DNA of 64,000 nucleotides from Anomaloglossus baeobatrachus (Eukaryota > Chordata > Amphibia > Anura > Aromobatidae). Every line of letters begins with the position of its first letter. Within the stretch, counting starts at the first letter, position 1. Below are positions 34,261-47,725 of the stretch, piece by piece. The position numbers were made by a program, and so were the translations under genes. Location of the stretch: positions 560,039,642 to 560,103,641 of the forward strand of contig NC_134355.1 of the NCBI RefSeq assembly GCF_048569485.1, read 5' to 3'. The notes under the pieces are model-generated. The model saw nothing but the letters and a program-made list of their open reading frames with translations, searched no databases and had not been told where the DNA came from.

Positions 34261-35975
34261 TCAAATGTTTTGGATATCCTTCCACAAGCTTCTCACAATA
34301 GTTGGTAGGAATTTGGGCCCATTCCTCCTGACAGAACTGGTGTAACTGAGCCATGTTTGTAGGTCTCCTTGCTCGCACCTGCCTTTTTTTGCTTTGCCCA
34401 TAAAATTTTCAATAGGATTGAGATCAGGGCTTTGTGATGTTCGCTCCAAAACATTAACTTTGTGATCTTTAACCCCTTCACGACCATGGACGGATCTATC
34501 CGTCATGGAGCGTGTGCCGCTAAGCCCCGCCCCCTGCCGAGGGCAGAGAGCGGCGATCGGCGCACATATCAGCTGTTTTCAGAGCTGACATGTGTGCCTG
34601 CATGTTACGAGTGGAATCGCATTCCACCCGTAACATTAACCCCTTACATCTCGCTGCCAAAGTCTGGCAGTGAGATGTATATACGCGCGGTGAAGATTTT
34701 CACTTACCACTGCCCCCACCGGAAGTCACGTGGATGATCACGTGACTTTCGGTGGTTGCCATGGTAGCACAGGATCATGTGATGACGCCTGCAGCTATGG
34801 CGTTTCACTTTCGTTTTCACTCGGCCTGGAGGCCAGTGAAGCAGGAAGTGACCGTATCTGCTGTTTACAGCTGTATAGCTGTGATCAGCAGATACATCAG
34901 AGCGATCGGATTGCTGATCTCTATAGCCCCCTAGAGGGACTAGTAAAATTTAAAAAAAAAAAGTTTAAAATTTGGTATCGCCGCGTTCAGAAATGCCCGA
35001 TCAAAATATAAAATCAATTAAACTGATCAGTAAACGGCGTAGTGGCAAAAAAATTCCAAACGCCAAAATTACGTTTTTTTTGGTCGCCGCAAGTTTTACG
35101 CAAAATGCAATAACAGGTGATGAAAACGTAGCATCTGCGCAAAACTGGTACCATTAGAAACATCAGCTAGAGACGCAAAAAATAAGCAGTCACTGAGCCA
35201 TAGATCCCAAAAAAATGAGAACGCTACGGGTTTCAGAAAATGGCGCAAAACGTACGCCACTTATTGGACAAGCTTGTGAATTTTTTTAACCCCTTAGATA
35301 CAACTAAACCTATACATGTTTGATGTCTACAAACTCGCACCGACCTCAGGCATCATACACACACATCAGTTTTACCTTATAGTGAACACTGTGAATAAAA
35401 CATCCCAAAAACTATTGTGCCATCACACTTTTTTTGCAGTTTTTCCACACTTGGAATTTTTTTGCTGTTTTCCAGTACACCATATGGTAAAACTTATGGT
35501 CTCATTTAAAAAGTACAACTTGTCCCGCAAAAACACAAGCCCTCATATGACAAGATTGACGGAAAAATAAAAAAAAGTCACGGCTCTCCGAAGAAGGGGA
35601 GCAAAAAACAAAAAAGGAAAGTGCCCTGGGGCTGAAGGGGTTAAGCCTCTTTGTAACCAGTTTGGCAGTATACTTCAGGTCATTGTCCATATGGAAGACC
35701 CATTTCTGCCCAAGGTTTAAGTTCCTGGCTGATGTCTTGAGATGTTGTCTTAGAATTGCCACATAATCTTTTTTCCTCATGATGCCATCTATTTTGTGAA
35801 GTGAACCAGTCCCTCCTGAAGCAAAACAAACCCACAGCATGATGTTGCCCTCCCATGTTACACAGTTGGGATGGTGTTCTTAGACATCAAAGATTATTTT
35901 TCCTTAAAACGTATCAATTGTCATTATAGCCAATCTGTTCAATTTTAATTTTGTCAGACCACAGGATGTCTCGAA
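34261..35975 (-). pseudogene. Tc1 transposase, C-terminal portion (split)
   Basis: DDE transposase that cuts and pastes its own element at TA. Minus-strand text from about 35975 gives FRDILWSDKIKIEQIG (first catalytic Asp). Text at 35840-35645 gives GGTGSLHKIDGIM and HMDNDLKYTAKLV (second Asp, normally HDNDPKHT). After the TTAA MITE (34474-35640), 34470-34261 gives SQSPDLNPIENFMGKAKKG, where the catalytic Glu sits in the DLNPIEN box. Several substitutions and frame changes show long decay. The N-terminal part lies beyond the DIRS pair at 47725-47300. Confidence 0.85.
34474..35640. mobile_element. TTAA-flanked MITE (piggyBac-like) inside Tc1
   Basis: TTAA at 34470-34473 and 35641-35644 brackets an element beginning CCCCTTCACGACC and ending GGGGCTGAAGGGG. 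A TTAA duplication with CCC/GGG ends fits piggyBac- or Kolobok-type MITEs. It interrupts the Tc1 transposase between its second and third catalytic residues. No transposase is carried. Confidence 0.85.
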
Positions 35976-35980
35976 AAAAA

Positions 35981-36390
35981 GAGAATTTTGTTTACTTACC
36001 GTAAATTCTTTTTCTTATAGTTCCGACATGGGAGACCCAGACCATGGGTGTATAGCTTCTGCCTCCGGAGGACACACAAAGTACTACACTAAAAGTGTAG
36101 CGCCTCCCTCCGAGCATATACACCCCCTGGATGACAAATCTAACCAGTTTAGTGCAAAAGCTGAAGGAGGACATCCACCCATAAGTAGAGACAGAGCAAA
36201 ACCCGGAACAACCGGAACCTCTGTCTACAACAACAACAGCCGGTGAAAACACACGGAACAAGAAACCTGCCAATAGGCAACAGGGAGGGTGCTGGGTCTC
36301 CCATGTCGGAACTATAAGAAAAAGAATTTACGGTAAGTAACAAAATTCTCTTTTTCTTCATCGTTCCTTATGGGAGACCCAGACCATGGG
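35981..36390. repeat. DIRS A terminal hairpin and internal complementary region
   Basis: The outer segment 35981-36050 is complementary to 36290-36352. Within the arms, TTTTTCTTATAG ends at 36020 and ACG/GTAAGTAAC is cut at 36332/36333, so a splice-like acceptor and donor bracket 36021-36332 on the plus strand and, by symmetry, on the minus strand. Confidence 0.85.
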
Positions 36391-39300
36391 ACGTTCCAAA
36401 GCAGTCCATGGGTGGGAATAAACAGAAAAACTGAGAAGTAGGCGAAACCTAACTTCACACAAATGGGCGACAGCCGCCTGAAGGATGCGTCTGCCCAAGC
36501 TCGCATCTGCCGAAGCATGAGCATGCACTTGGTAGTGCTTCGAAAAGGTATGCAGACTAGACCAAGTGGCAGTCTGACAGACCTGCTGAGCCGTAGCCTG
36601 GGCTTGAAAGCCTAAGAGGCACCGACAGCTCTGGTCAAGTGTGCCTTGATCCCCGGCGGGAGAGGCACTTGAGGACACTGGTAGGTATCGGAAATGGCCG
36701 ACCTAATCCAACGAGCCAGGGTCGGCTTAGATGCAGAGAGGCCCTTACGCTGACCAGTGGTCAGCACAAAGAGAGGTGCACCGCCTAAGAACAGCGGTGC
36801 AAGACACATAGATCCGGAGCGCCCGCACCAGATCCAGAGTATGCAACGCCTTTTCAAAGCGATAAACAGGAGCCGGACAAAAGGGAGGCAGGGAAAATGC
36901 CCCGGTTAAGGTGGAAGCAGCAACCACCTTAGGGAGAAAGTCCGGAGTCGGACGGAGAACCACCTTGTCTTGATGAAAAACCAAAAAAGGGGTGACTCCG
37001 AAGAGAGTGCAGCCAAAACAGAGACTCTCTTGAGGGAAGTTATGGCCACTAGAAAGACCACTTTCTGTGAAAGACGAAACAAAGAAACCTCCCTAAGAGG
37101 CTCAAAGGGGGGTTTCCGGAAGCCGTGAGGACCGGATTAAGGTCCCAGGGCTCCAAAGGCCGCCGGTAAGGCGGAATGATGTGAGATGCGCCCTGCATGA
37201 AGGAGCGCACCTGAGCCAGCCGGGAGATACGCCGCTGGCACAACACTGACAGAGCCGAGACCTGTCCCTTAAGGGAATTGAGGGATAGTCCTAGCTGCAG
37301 GCCGGACTGTAGAAGGGACAGGAGGGTCGGCAAGGCCAAAAGGCCAAAGGATACTTCAGAGCTCGAGTCATAGTGGAGATGACTTCAGGAGGGATACCAG
37401 AAGTCGTCAAGATCCAGGACTCAAAAGCCACGCCGTCAATCTGAGAGCCGCAGGATTCTGGCGGAAAGACGGACCTCGTGAGAGAAGGTCTGGACAGTCC
37501 GGGAGATGCCATGGCACCTCTACGGACAGACGGAGCAGGTCAGGGTACCAAGCTTGCCTGGGTCAGTCTGGAGTAATGAGAATGACCCGACGGCCCTCCT
37601 TTCTGATCTTGCGCAGGACTCTGGGCAAGAACTAGAGGGTGAAAGACGTAAGACAGACGAAGCTGGGACCAAACTTGAACCAGTGCGTCTGCCGCAAAAA
37701 CCTGAGGATCGTGGAGCCACGGTTTGACGGCTGAGATAATCTGCCTCCCAGTTTTCCACGTCTGGGATGTGGGCTGCGGATATGGTGGACTAGGAGTCCT
37801 CCGTCCACTGAAGAATGCGATGAACCTCCAACATTGCCAGGCGGCTGAGTGTCCCGCCCTGTAGGTTGATGTAGGCAAACGCTGTAGCGTTGTCTGACTG
37901 GACTCGAATGTGCCTGGCCGCCAACAGATGGTGAAAGGCTTAGAGAGCTAGAAACACAGCTCTGATTTCCAGCACATTGATCCAGAGGGCTGATTCGGAC
38001 AGAGTCCAAGTGCCCTGCGCTCCATGGTGGAGATATACTGCTCCCCAGCCGGATAGACTAGCATCCTGGCGAGGATCACCCGGGACGGGGCCAGGAAGGA
38101 GCGTCCCTGAGACAGAGGGGCCGAAGCCACCACTGAAATGAGCCCCTGATCTGTGGCGAAGCCACCACCCCGTGGAAGGAGGAAGTCCGCTTGTTCCAAC
38201 AGCGGAAAATATCCAGCGGCAGAGGACGCAGATGGAACTGGGCAAGGGAATCGCTTCCATTGACACCACCATCTGATCCAGCACCTGTATCAGGTGCCTG
38301 ATGGAACGACGTCGACCGCCCGCGGAGGGACTGCTGTTTGACTAAGGGCAGCTTCACAAGTGCCGACAGAGTCTCGAATTGCGTCCCTGGGTACGTGAAC
38401 TTCTGGGTCGAAGTCAGAGTGGACTTGGACAGAATGACAAGCCACCCGAATTGGTTAGAGTGGCGAGAGTGAGCGAGGAACTCCGCTAACAGTTTGCACT
38501 GGATGAAGCCCAGACTAGAAGGCCATCCAGGACAAAAGGATCACTGCCAACCCCTAGAGGTGCAGGACCGCAATCACAGCTGCCCCGACCTTGAGAATAC
38601 TCGAGGGGTCGTGGCTAACCCCAAGGGAAGAGCCACAAATTGGACCACTCTGATTGCAAAACGTAGCCAACGCTGGTGTGAAACTGTGATTGGCACATGC
38701 AGATAGGCATCTCTGATGTCGATGGATGCTAGGGAATCTCCTTGGGTCATTGATTGATCGCAGAGACTCCATGCGAAAATGCCGCACCTGAACATGCTTG
38801 AGAAGCTTGAGATCCAGGTCGGAAGGCACCGCCCTCTTCGGGGACTAGGAATAGATTTAAGCAGAAATCTCAGAACCGTTCCCAGTCGGGAACCGGTACA
38901 ATTACTCCATTGGCCTGCAAGAATGCCACAGCCTGTGAGAAGGCGGCGGCCTTGGAGCAGGGGGGAGTTGACAGAAAAAATCTGTTTGGCGGGCTGGATA
39001 GAATTCTATCCTGTAGCCGTGGGAGATGGTATCCCGCACCCACTGATCGGAGACGTGTTAAAACCATACGTCGCCAAAGTGGGAGAGCCTGCCACCGACC
39101 AAGGACGTTGCTGGCGTGGCCAGATAGCCAGGAGGAGGCTGACTTAGTGGCAGCATCTCCTGCGGTCTTCTGAGGACGCGGCTTCGTGCGCCATTTGGGT
39201 TTACGATCCTTGGCTGAGCTAGTGGACGAGGCCGAGGGCTTAGAGAACGATCAGATGGAGGAACGAAAAGAACGAAACCTCGACTGATTCCTGCCCTGGA

Positions 39301-41817
39301 CAGGTTTCCTGGTTTAGGTTTGTGGCATGGAAGAACTCTTCCCGCCAAGAGCTTCCTTAATAATTTCATCCAGTTGTTCCCGAATAGTCTGGTCCCAGCA
39401 AAAGGGAGCCCAGCAAGGAACTTCTTTAGAAGCATCTGCCTTCCACTTCCGAAGCCACAGGAGCCTGCGGATAGGGAGGAAATTAGCCGAGGCCACCGCA
39501 GTGCGGTGAGAGTCTCCAGCATGGCAGACATGGCATAGGATGAAAAGACTGAAGTCTGGAAGTTAAGGCAACCATTTCGGGTATAGAGTCCCTGTGAGGG
39601 AATGCATCTCCTCTAGAGAAGCAGAGATGGCTTTGAAAGCCCGCACTGCTGCAAAAGCTGGGGAGAACGAGGCCCCTGCCGCCTCCATACAGATTTGGCC
39701 AAAAGGACAACCTGGCGGACAGAAAAACCTTAAGTGAGGAGCCATCAGCCACTGATACAACGGTCCGGGCTGAGAATCTAAATACCGGAGGGACCACCTT
39801 TGGTGAATGAGCCCACTCCTTGACCACCTCTGGTGGAAGGGGAAAACTGTCATCAGAACCACGCTTTGGGAAGCGTTTGTCAGAGCAGACCCTGGGCTTG
39901 GTCACAGTGGCCTGAAAACTGGAGTGGTTAAGGAACACACTCCTTGTTCTCTTAGGCAAGGTAAACTGGTGCCTTTTTGCCAGAGAGGGTTGCTCCTCTG
40001 ATACTGGCGGATTGAGGTCCAGTACAGAATTAATGTACAGTGGGATCCTTAGAGAGGTGCAGTCAGCCACTGATACAACTATCCGGGCTGAAAGTCTAGA
40101 CACCGGAGGGACCACCCTTGGTGAATGAGCCCACTCCTTTCCTTAACCACCTCTGGTGGAAGGGGGAAACAGCATCAGAACCACGCTTTGGGAGCGTCTG
40201 TCAGGACAGGCTCTGGGCTTGGTCACAGTGGGCTGAAAACTGGAGTGGTTAAGGAACACACTCCTTGTTCTCTTTAAGGTATACTGATGCCTTTCTGCCA
40301 GAGGGGGATGCTCCCCTGATACAGGCGGATTGAGGTCCAGTACAAATATAATGGACGCAATCAAATCATTAGCATCTGCATCACCTTCGGACAGATAAAT
40401 GGTACATGAAGTAGCGTCCGAGCCCCTAGTAAAGACATCCTCCTCGTCCAGTGAGTCAGCTCGTGAATCAGAGCTGCGGGACGGGGAAGGACAGGGGACC
40501 CTGCATCTCCATTTTAGGAGGACGGGGTCTGAGACCAGATGAAGAGTCCTCTGTGAGCTTTGCTGAGCGAGCCATAGCAGCAGAAGCGCCCTGAGAAGGG
40601 GGCTAATGCATGCTCAGCACCACCGGGGCCGGAGCAGCTGGAGGGACCACTGATGAGCCTCCAGGCTGAGGGACCACTGTGGTTATGTGCTCGGTACAGA
40701 CAGTACGAGTCTACATGCAGTGCATATTAAGAACAGCCTTGCAGCCTTGCTCTGATGTGAGACATGCTGCAGAAGTGGGGGCTCTGTCCAGAATGACCCC
40801 CAGCAGAGTATATAAACAGAGTATATAAGCAGCTGCACAACCGGAGGTTGTGGCTTGCCAGACCGTTTAACATACATTTCTGTGCCCTCCAGTCCCCCAG
40901 CCCCCCATTTATCACAATGTGTGCCTATGCAGACATTGAGAACGCTGAGAAAATGGCGACCGGAGCGAGGAGAGGGGGCGGGGCCTACTCTGAGAGCGGG
41001 CAAATGAGGTATACAGGGGAGGGAATCTTTCCTCAGTGAGGAGTGTCCGTTCCCTGTGCTGAACAGCCGCTGGGCGGAGCCGCACTGTCCCTCTGCATGC
41101 TGACATGCAGGGGCAGTGAAACCGAAACTAGGCCTCAGGCGAAGCCGGGGCCTAGATTTAAACATGCGGCCAGCGTGCAGGCACCATCGGCGCGGTTCTC
41201 CAGTGAAAACTGGAGAACCGGCCGGAAATGTTAACACAGTCATATAACACACTCTCCCCAATAAATAAAGTACAAGGGACCCCTGGAAAGACCACTTTCT
41301 GTGGTAAAAACGTCTCAGTACTTAGCTTGTGAGACGCAGGTGCCAGGTCCCTGGGGGGGGGGGGGGTGAGCGCTCCGTCCGGCAGGATCCTGAAAAAGGG
41401 CTGCGGATGGAGACCGGTCTCCTGCAAAGCAGTGAGAACCGTGATGGCTCCCACTTCAAGCCAGAGCCCCAGGGGATGGTGAAGGAGCGCGGCATGTGAA
41501 GGCTCCAGCCTTGTAAAATCAACCTTAACAGCACCGCCGACACAGTGGGGTGAGAAGGGACATGCCGGGAGTCCAGACTGGACCCGCTTTGCTTCCAAAT
41601 CTTTGAAATCCAAAAAATCAAAAATCAAAAATCAGAGAATGCATGTGTGTGTGTGACCTCCTGAACACAAAGCATTGAAACTGGCTAGGACTGGCTACCA
41701 GGGGGTGTATATGCTAGGAGGGAGGAGCTACACGTAGGAGTGTAGTACTTTGTGTGTCCTCCGGAGGCAGAAGCTATACACCCATGGTCTGGGTCTCCCA
41801 TAAGGAACGATGAAGAA
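35981..41817 (-). mobile_element. DIRS retroelement, copy A (decayed)
   Basis: Fossil tyrosine-recombinase retrotransposon. Ends are inverted repeats: 36040-36130 (with CTGCCTCCGGAGGACACACA) is complemented near 41697-41800. An internal complementary region at about 36296-36390 joins complements of both outer ends, as DIRS elements have. Parts on the minus strand from high to low coordinates are gag (about 40700-39060), RT (about 39000-38300), RNase H (about 38280-37540) and tyrosine recombinase (about 37510-36360). Recognisable but heavily decayed, with many breaks. Its far end (41817) abuts copy B. Confidence 0.88.
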
Positions 41818-41857
41818 ATTCTCTTTCTTCATCGTTCCTTATGGGAGACCCAGACCA
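41780..41857. repeat. A/B junction palindrome
   Basis: The right end of A (ending CGATGAAGAA) meets the internal complementary region of B (starting TTTCTTCATCG) across a few bases, giving a palindrome with arms of about 35 bases (CTGGGTCTCCCATAAGGAAC and its complement). Confidence 0.85.
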
Positions 41858-44800
41858 TGGGACGTCTCAAAGCAGTCCATGGGTGGGAAATAAACAGAAA
41901 CTGAGAAGTAGGCAAAACCTAACTTCACAAATGGGCGACAGCCGCCTGAAGGATGCGTCTGCCCAAGCTCGCATCTGCCGAAGCATGAGCATGCACTTGG
42001 TAGTGCTTCGAAAAGGTGTGCAGACTAGACCAAGTGGCAGCCTGACAGACCTGCTGAGCCGTAGCCTGGTGCCTTAAAGCCCAAGAGGCACCGACAGCTC
42101 TGGTCGAGTGCGCCTTAATCCCCGGCGGTGGAGGCACCGGAGAACATTGGTAGGCATCGGATATGGCCGACCTAATCCAACGAGCTAGGGTCGGTTTAGA
42201 AGCCGAGAGACCCTTGCGCTGACCCGTGGTTAGCACAAAAAGAGAGGTGCACCGCCTAAGAGCGGCGGTGCGTGACACATAGATCCGGAGCGCCCGCACC
42301 AAATCCAAGGTATGCAACGCTTTCTCAAAGCGATGCACAGGGGCCGGACAAAGGGAAGGCAATGAAATGTCCTGCTTAAGGTGGAAAGGAGACACCACCT
42401 TAGGGAGAAAGTCCGGAGTCGGACGGAGAACCACCTTGTCTTGGTGAAAAACCAAAAAGGGTGACTCCGAAGAGAGCGCAGCCAAATCAGAGACTCTCCT
42501 GAGAGAAATTATGGCCACCAAAAAGACCACTTTCTGTGAAAGTCGAAACAAAGAAACCTCCCTAAGAGGCTCAAAGGGGGGTTTCTGTAAGGCCGTGAGG
42601 ACCAGATTAAGGTCCCAGGGATCCAAAGGCCGCCGGTAAGGAGGAATGATGTGAGATGCGCCCTGCATGAAGGTGCGCACCTGGGCCAGTCGGGCGATAC
42701 GCCGATGGAAAAACACTGACAGAGCCGAGACCTGTCCCTTGAGGGAATTGAGGGATAGTCCTAGCTGCAGACCGGACTGTAGAAAGGACAGGATGGTCGG
42801 CAAAGAAAACGGCCAAGGAGCATGGCCGGAAGAGCGACACCAGGACAGGAAAATTCTCCAAGTCCTGTGTTAAATCCTGGCCGAGGAAGCCTTCCGAGCC
42901 TGAGTCATAGTGGAGATGACCTCGGAAGGAATGCCTGAAGGCGTCAGGATCCAGGACTCAAGAGCCACGCCGTCAATCTGAGAGCCGCAGAATTCTGGCG
43001 GAAAAATGGACCTTGAGAGAGAAGGTCTGGGCGGTCCGGGAGGTGCCACGGCACCTCTCCGGACAGACGGAGCAGGTCTGGGTACCAAGCTCGCCTGGGC
43101 CAGTCTGGAGCAATGAGTATGACCCGACGGCCCTCCATTCTGATCTTGCGCAGGACTCTGGGCAAGAGAGCTAGAGGGGGAAACACGTAGGCCAGACGGA
43201 ACTGGGACCAATCCTGAACCAGCGCGTCCGCTGCCAAGGCCTGAGGATCGTGGGAGCGAGCCACGTAAACCGGGACCTTGTTGTTGTGCCGGGATGCCAT
43301 TAGATCCACTTCCGGAGTGCCCCACTTGCGGCAGATTGACCGGAACACTGCCGGATGCAGGGCCCAGTCGCCGCTGTCCACGGTTTGACGGCTGAGATAA
43401 TCTGCCTCCCAGTTTTCTACGCCTGGGATGTGGACTGCGGATATGGTGGACTTGGAGTCCTCCGTCCGCTGAAGGATGCGTTGAACCTCCAACATCGCCA
43501 GGCGGCTGCGAGTCCCGCCCTGGTGATTGATGTAGGCAACTGCTGTCGCGTTGTCCGACTGAACTCGAATGTGCTTGCCCGCCAACAGGTGGTGAAAGGC
43601 TACGAGAGCTAGGAGCACAGCTCTGATTTCCAGCACATTGATCGAGAGGGCTGATTCGGACGGGGTCCAAGTGCCCTGTGCTCGGTGGTGGAGAAATATT
43701 GCTCCCCAGCCGGAGAGACTGGCGTCCGTGGTGAGGATCACCCAGGACGGAGACAGGAAGGAGCGCCCCTGAGACAGAGAGGGGCCGAAGCCACCACTGA
43801 AGAGCTCCTGGTCTGTGGCGACAGAGCCACTAGCCTGTGCAAGGAAGAGGTCCGCTTGTCCCAAAAGCGGAGAATGTCCAGCTGCAGAGGACGCAGATGG
43901 AACTGGGCAAAGGGAACCGCTTCCATTGATGCCACCATCTGACCCAGCACCTGCATGAGGTGCCTGATGGACTGACGGCGGGGCTTCAATAGAGAACGCA
44001 CCGCCAGATGAAGGGACTACTGTTTGACTAAGGGCAGCTTCACAAGTGCCGGCAGAGTCTCGAATTGCATCCCTAGGTATGTAAGTTTCTGGGTCGGGGT
44101 CAGAGTGGACTTAGGCAGATTAACAAGCCACCCGAATTGAACAAGCGTGGCGAGAGTGAGCGAGACACTCCGCTGACAGTCTGCACTGGATGAAGCCTTG
44201 ACTAGACGGTCGTCCAGGTAAGGAATCACTGCCAACCCCTGGAGGTGCAGAACCCCAACCACTGCTGCCATGACCTTGGTGAATACACGAGGGGCCGTGG
44301 CTAACCCGAAGGGGAGAGCCACGAATTGGAAATGTTCCTCTCCGATTGCAAAACGTAGCCAACGCTGGTGTGAAACTGCAATTGGCACATGCAGATAGGC
44401 ATCTCTGATGTCGATGGATGCTAGAAAATCTCCTTGGGTCATTGAGGCAATGACCGATCGCAGAGATTCCATGCGAAAGTGCCGCACCTGAACATGCTTG
44501 TTGAGAAGCTTGAGATCCAGGATGGGCCGGAAGGAACCGTCCTTCTTGGGGACTAGGAAGAGGTTTGAGTAGAAACCTCTAAACTGTTCCCGGCTGGGAA
44601 CCGGAACAATTACTCCGTTGGCCTGCAAGGATGCCACGGCCTGAGAGAAGGCGGCGGCTTTGGAGCAGGGGGGAGTGGACAGAAAAAATCTGTTTGGCGG
44701 GCTGGAAGAAAATTCTATCCTGTAGCCGTGGGAGATTATATCCCGCACCCACTGATCGGAGACGTGTTGAAACCACACGTCGCCAAAGTGGGAGAGCCTG

Positions 44801-47293
44801 CCACCGACCAAGGACGTTGTTGGCGCAGCCAGATAGTCAAGAGGAGGCTGCCTTAGTGGCAGCGGCTCCTCCGTTCTTCTGAGGACGCGGCTTCGCGCGC
44901 CAGCTGGGTTTTCGATCCTTGGCCGAGTTAGTGGACGAAGCTGAGGGCTTAGAGGATGACCAGTTAGAGGAACGAAACCTCGACTGGTTCCTGCCCTGGA
45001 CAGGTTTCCTGGTTTTAGTTTGTGGCAAGGAAGTACTCTTCCCGCCAGTAGCTTCCTTAATAATTTCATCCAGTTGTTCACCGAACAGCCGGGACCCAGC
45101 AAAGGGGAGCCCAGCAAGGTACTTCTTGGAAGAAGCGTCTGCTTTCCACTCTCGAAGCCACAAGATCCTGCAGATCGCGAGGGAATTAGCGGAAGCCACC
45201 GCCGTGCGGTGAGAAGCCTCCAGAATGGCAGACATGGCATAGGATGAAAAAGCCGAAGCCTGGGAAGTTAAGGCAACCATTTCGGGCATAGAGTCCCTGG
45301 CGAGGGAATGTATCTCCGCCAGAGAAGCAGAGACTGCCTTAAGAGCCCACACTGCTGCAAAAGACGGGGAGAACGAGGCCCCTGCCGCCTCATATACAGA
45401 TTTGGCCAGAAGGTCAACCTGGCGGTCAGTGGGATCCTTAAGTGAGGTGCCATCGGCCACCGATACAACTGTCCGGGCTGAAATTCTAGACACCGGAGGA
45501 TCTACCTTTGGTGAATGAGCCCACTCCTTGACCACTTCTGGTGGAAAGGGAAAACGGTCAACAGAACTACGCTTTGGGAAGCGTTTGTCAGGACAGGCCC
45601 TGGGCTTGGTCACAGTGGCCTGAAAACTGGAGTGGTTAAAAAACATACTCCTTGCTCTCTTAGGTGAGGTAAACTGGTGTTTTTCTACCAGAGAGGCTTG
45701 TTCCTCTGACACTGGTGGATTGAGGTCCAGTACGGAATTAATGGACGCAATCAAGTCACTAACATCCGCATCACCCTCAGATAGATCAATGGGGTACATA
45801 GAGGTAGCGTCCGAGCCCACAGTAAAGGCATCCTCCTCGCCCTGTAATTCAGCTCGTGAATCAGAGCCGTGGGACGAGGAAGGAGAAGAGTCCCTGCGTC
45901 TCCGTTTAGGAGGACGGGGTCCGGGAACAGATAAAAAATCCTCTGTGAGCTCTGCAGAGCGAGTCGGAGCAGCAGAGGCGCCCTGAGAAGGGGGCTGATG
46001 CATGGTCAGCAGAGTCCGGGACAGCTGTCCCATGGAGTCGGCAAAGGACTGGGAGATAGCTTTAGAAAACGATGCTACCCAAGCCGGGGGTTCAGCCACC
46101 GGGGCTGGAGCAGCCGGAGGGACCCCTGGGGAGGCTCCAGCCTGAGACACCACCATGTTAGAGCAGGCATCACAATGTGGATATGTGCTCGGTTCAGGCA
46201 GTATGAGCTGACATGCAGTGCATATAGAGTAAAGCCTTGCAGCCTTGCTCCTAGTGAGAGACATGCTGCTGAGGTGGAGGCTCTGCAGTAAAGAATACAC
46301 TCTTTCAGAATGACCCCCAGAGAGTGTATAATAAAGTCCACAACCAGAGGTTGTGGCTTACCAGACCGCTTTTGTGTGCCCTCCGGATTCCACAGCTTGG
46401 ACCCCCAGACAGATGCAGTAGCTGCAGCAGCCAGCGCCGATCAGTGTTTGAACGCTGATAAAATGGCGCCGGAGTGAGGAGGGGGGGGCGGGGTTTAGTC
46501 CAAGAGCGGGAACCGGAGGGCCAAGGAGAAATACAGGGGAGGGGAACATCTCCTCAGAGAGGAGTGTCCTCCCCTCTGCTGAACGGCCGGTGGGCGGCGC
46601 CGCACTGTTCCCCTGCATGACTGACATGCAGGGGCACTGAAAACGAAACTAGGCCGCATCTGAAGCCGGGGCCTAGATTTTCCCATGCGGCGGACGAGCA
46701 GGCACCCTCGGCGCGGTTCTCAGGAAAAAAACAGAGACCCGGCCGGAAATCACAGCAAAGTGAAACAACACACTCTCCCCACAATAAATGTACAAGGGAC
46801 CCCTGAATAACGTCTCAATACTTAGCTTATGAGACGCAGGGCCAGGTCCCTGAGGGGTGAGCGCTCCATCAGGCAGGATCCTGAAAGGGCTGCGGATGGA
46901 GACCGGTCTCCTGCAAAGCAGTGAGAACCGTGATGGCTCCCACTTCAAGCCAGAGCCTCAGGGGATGGTGAAGGAGCGCGGCATGTGAAGGCTCCAGCCT
47001 TGTAAAATCAACCTTAACAGCACCGCCGACACAGTGGGGTGAGAAGGGACATGCCGGGAGTCCAGATTGGACCCGCTTTTCTTCCAAATCTTTGAAATCA
47101 AAAATCAGATGAGAATGCATATGTGTGTGTGTGACCTCCTGAACACAAAGCATTGAACTGGTTAGATTTGTCATCCAGGGGGTGTATATGCTCGGAGGGA
47201 GGAGCTACACTTTTAGTGTAGTACTTTGTGTGTCCTCCGGAGGCAGAAGCTATACACCCATGGTCTGGGTCTCCCATAAGGAACGATGAAGAA
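41818..47293 (-). mobile_element. DIRS retroelement, copy B, head-to-tail with A
   Basis: Same subfamily as A. Parts on the minus strand are gag (about 46264-44840; N-terminal CTACQL...HCDAC zinc-like pairs), RT (about 44750-44020; FLVPKKDGSFRP, VALPFGLATAPRVFT and a YLDD box), RNase H (about 43860-43300; NATAVAYINHQGGTRSR) and tyrosine recombinase (about 42860-41925; SLRRVSDLAAL, HSTRAVGASWALRHQ and a terminal Tyr). Its low-coordinate side starts at the internal complementary region instead of a full terminal hairpin, so A and B share one outer hairpin. It is much better preserved than A, with a few breaks. Confidence 0.9.
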
Positions 47294-47299
47294 ATTAAG

Positions 47300-47725
47300 G
47301 TTTTTGTTCCCATGTGTATTTACAAACGTTAATCTGGCTTTTTTATGTTTCTTTTGGAGTAATGGCTTCTTCCTGGCAGAGTGGCCTTTCAGCCCATATT
47401 GATACAGTATTCGTTTCACTGTTGATAATGACACATTCTTACCAGCTTCCGCCAGCATATTCCCAAGGTCTTTTGCTTTTGTTCTTGGATTGATATGCAC
47501 ATGTCTGACCAAAGCATGTTCATCTCTGGTACACAGAACCTGTCTCCTTCCTGAGCAGTATGATGGCTGGATATTCCCATCTTGTTTGTATATGCATATA
47601 ATTGTTTGTACAAATGAACGAGGCACCTTTAGGTATCTGGAAATTGCACCCAAGGATGAACCAAACTTGTGCAAGTCCACAATTCTCTTCCTGAGATCTT
47701 GGCTGATTTCTTTTGACTTTCCCAT
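47300..47725 (-). pseudogene. Tc1 transposase, N-terminal portion
   Basis: Minus-strand reading starts MGKSKEISQDLRKRIVDLHK at about 47725, the start of Tc1 transposases, followed by the two helix-turn-helix segments of the paired-type DNA-binding domain (GAISRYLKVPRSFVQTI, then NPRTKAKDLGNMLAEAG and STVKRILYQYGLKGHSARKK). It ends near KKARLTFVNTHGNKNLNF, exactly where the DIRS pair was inserted (47293). The catalytic portion continues at 35980. It cannot be functional in this state. Confidence 0.9.
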
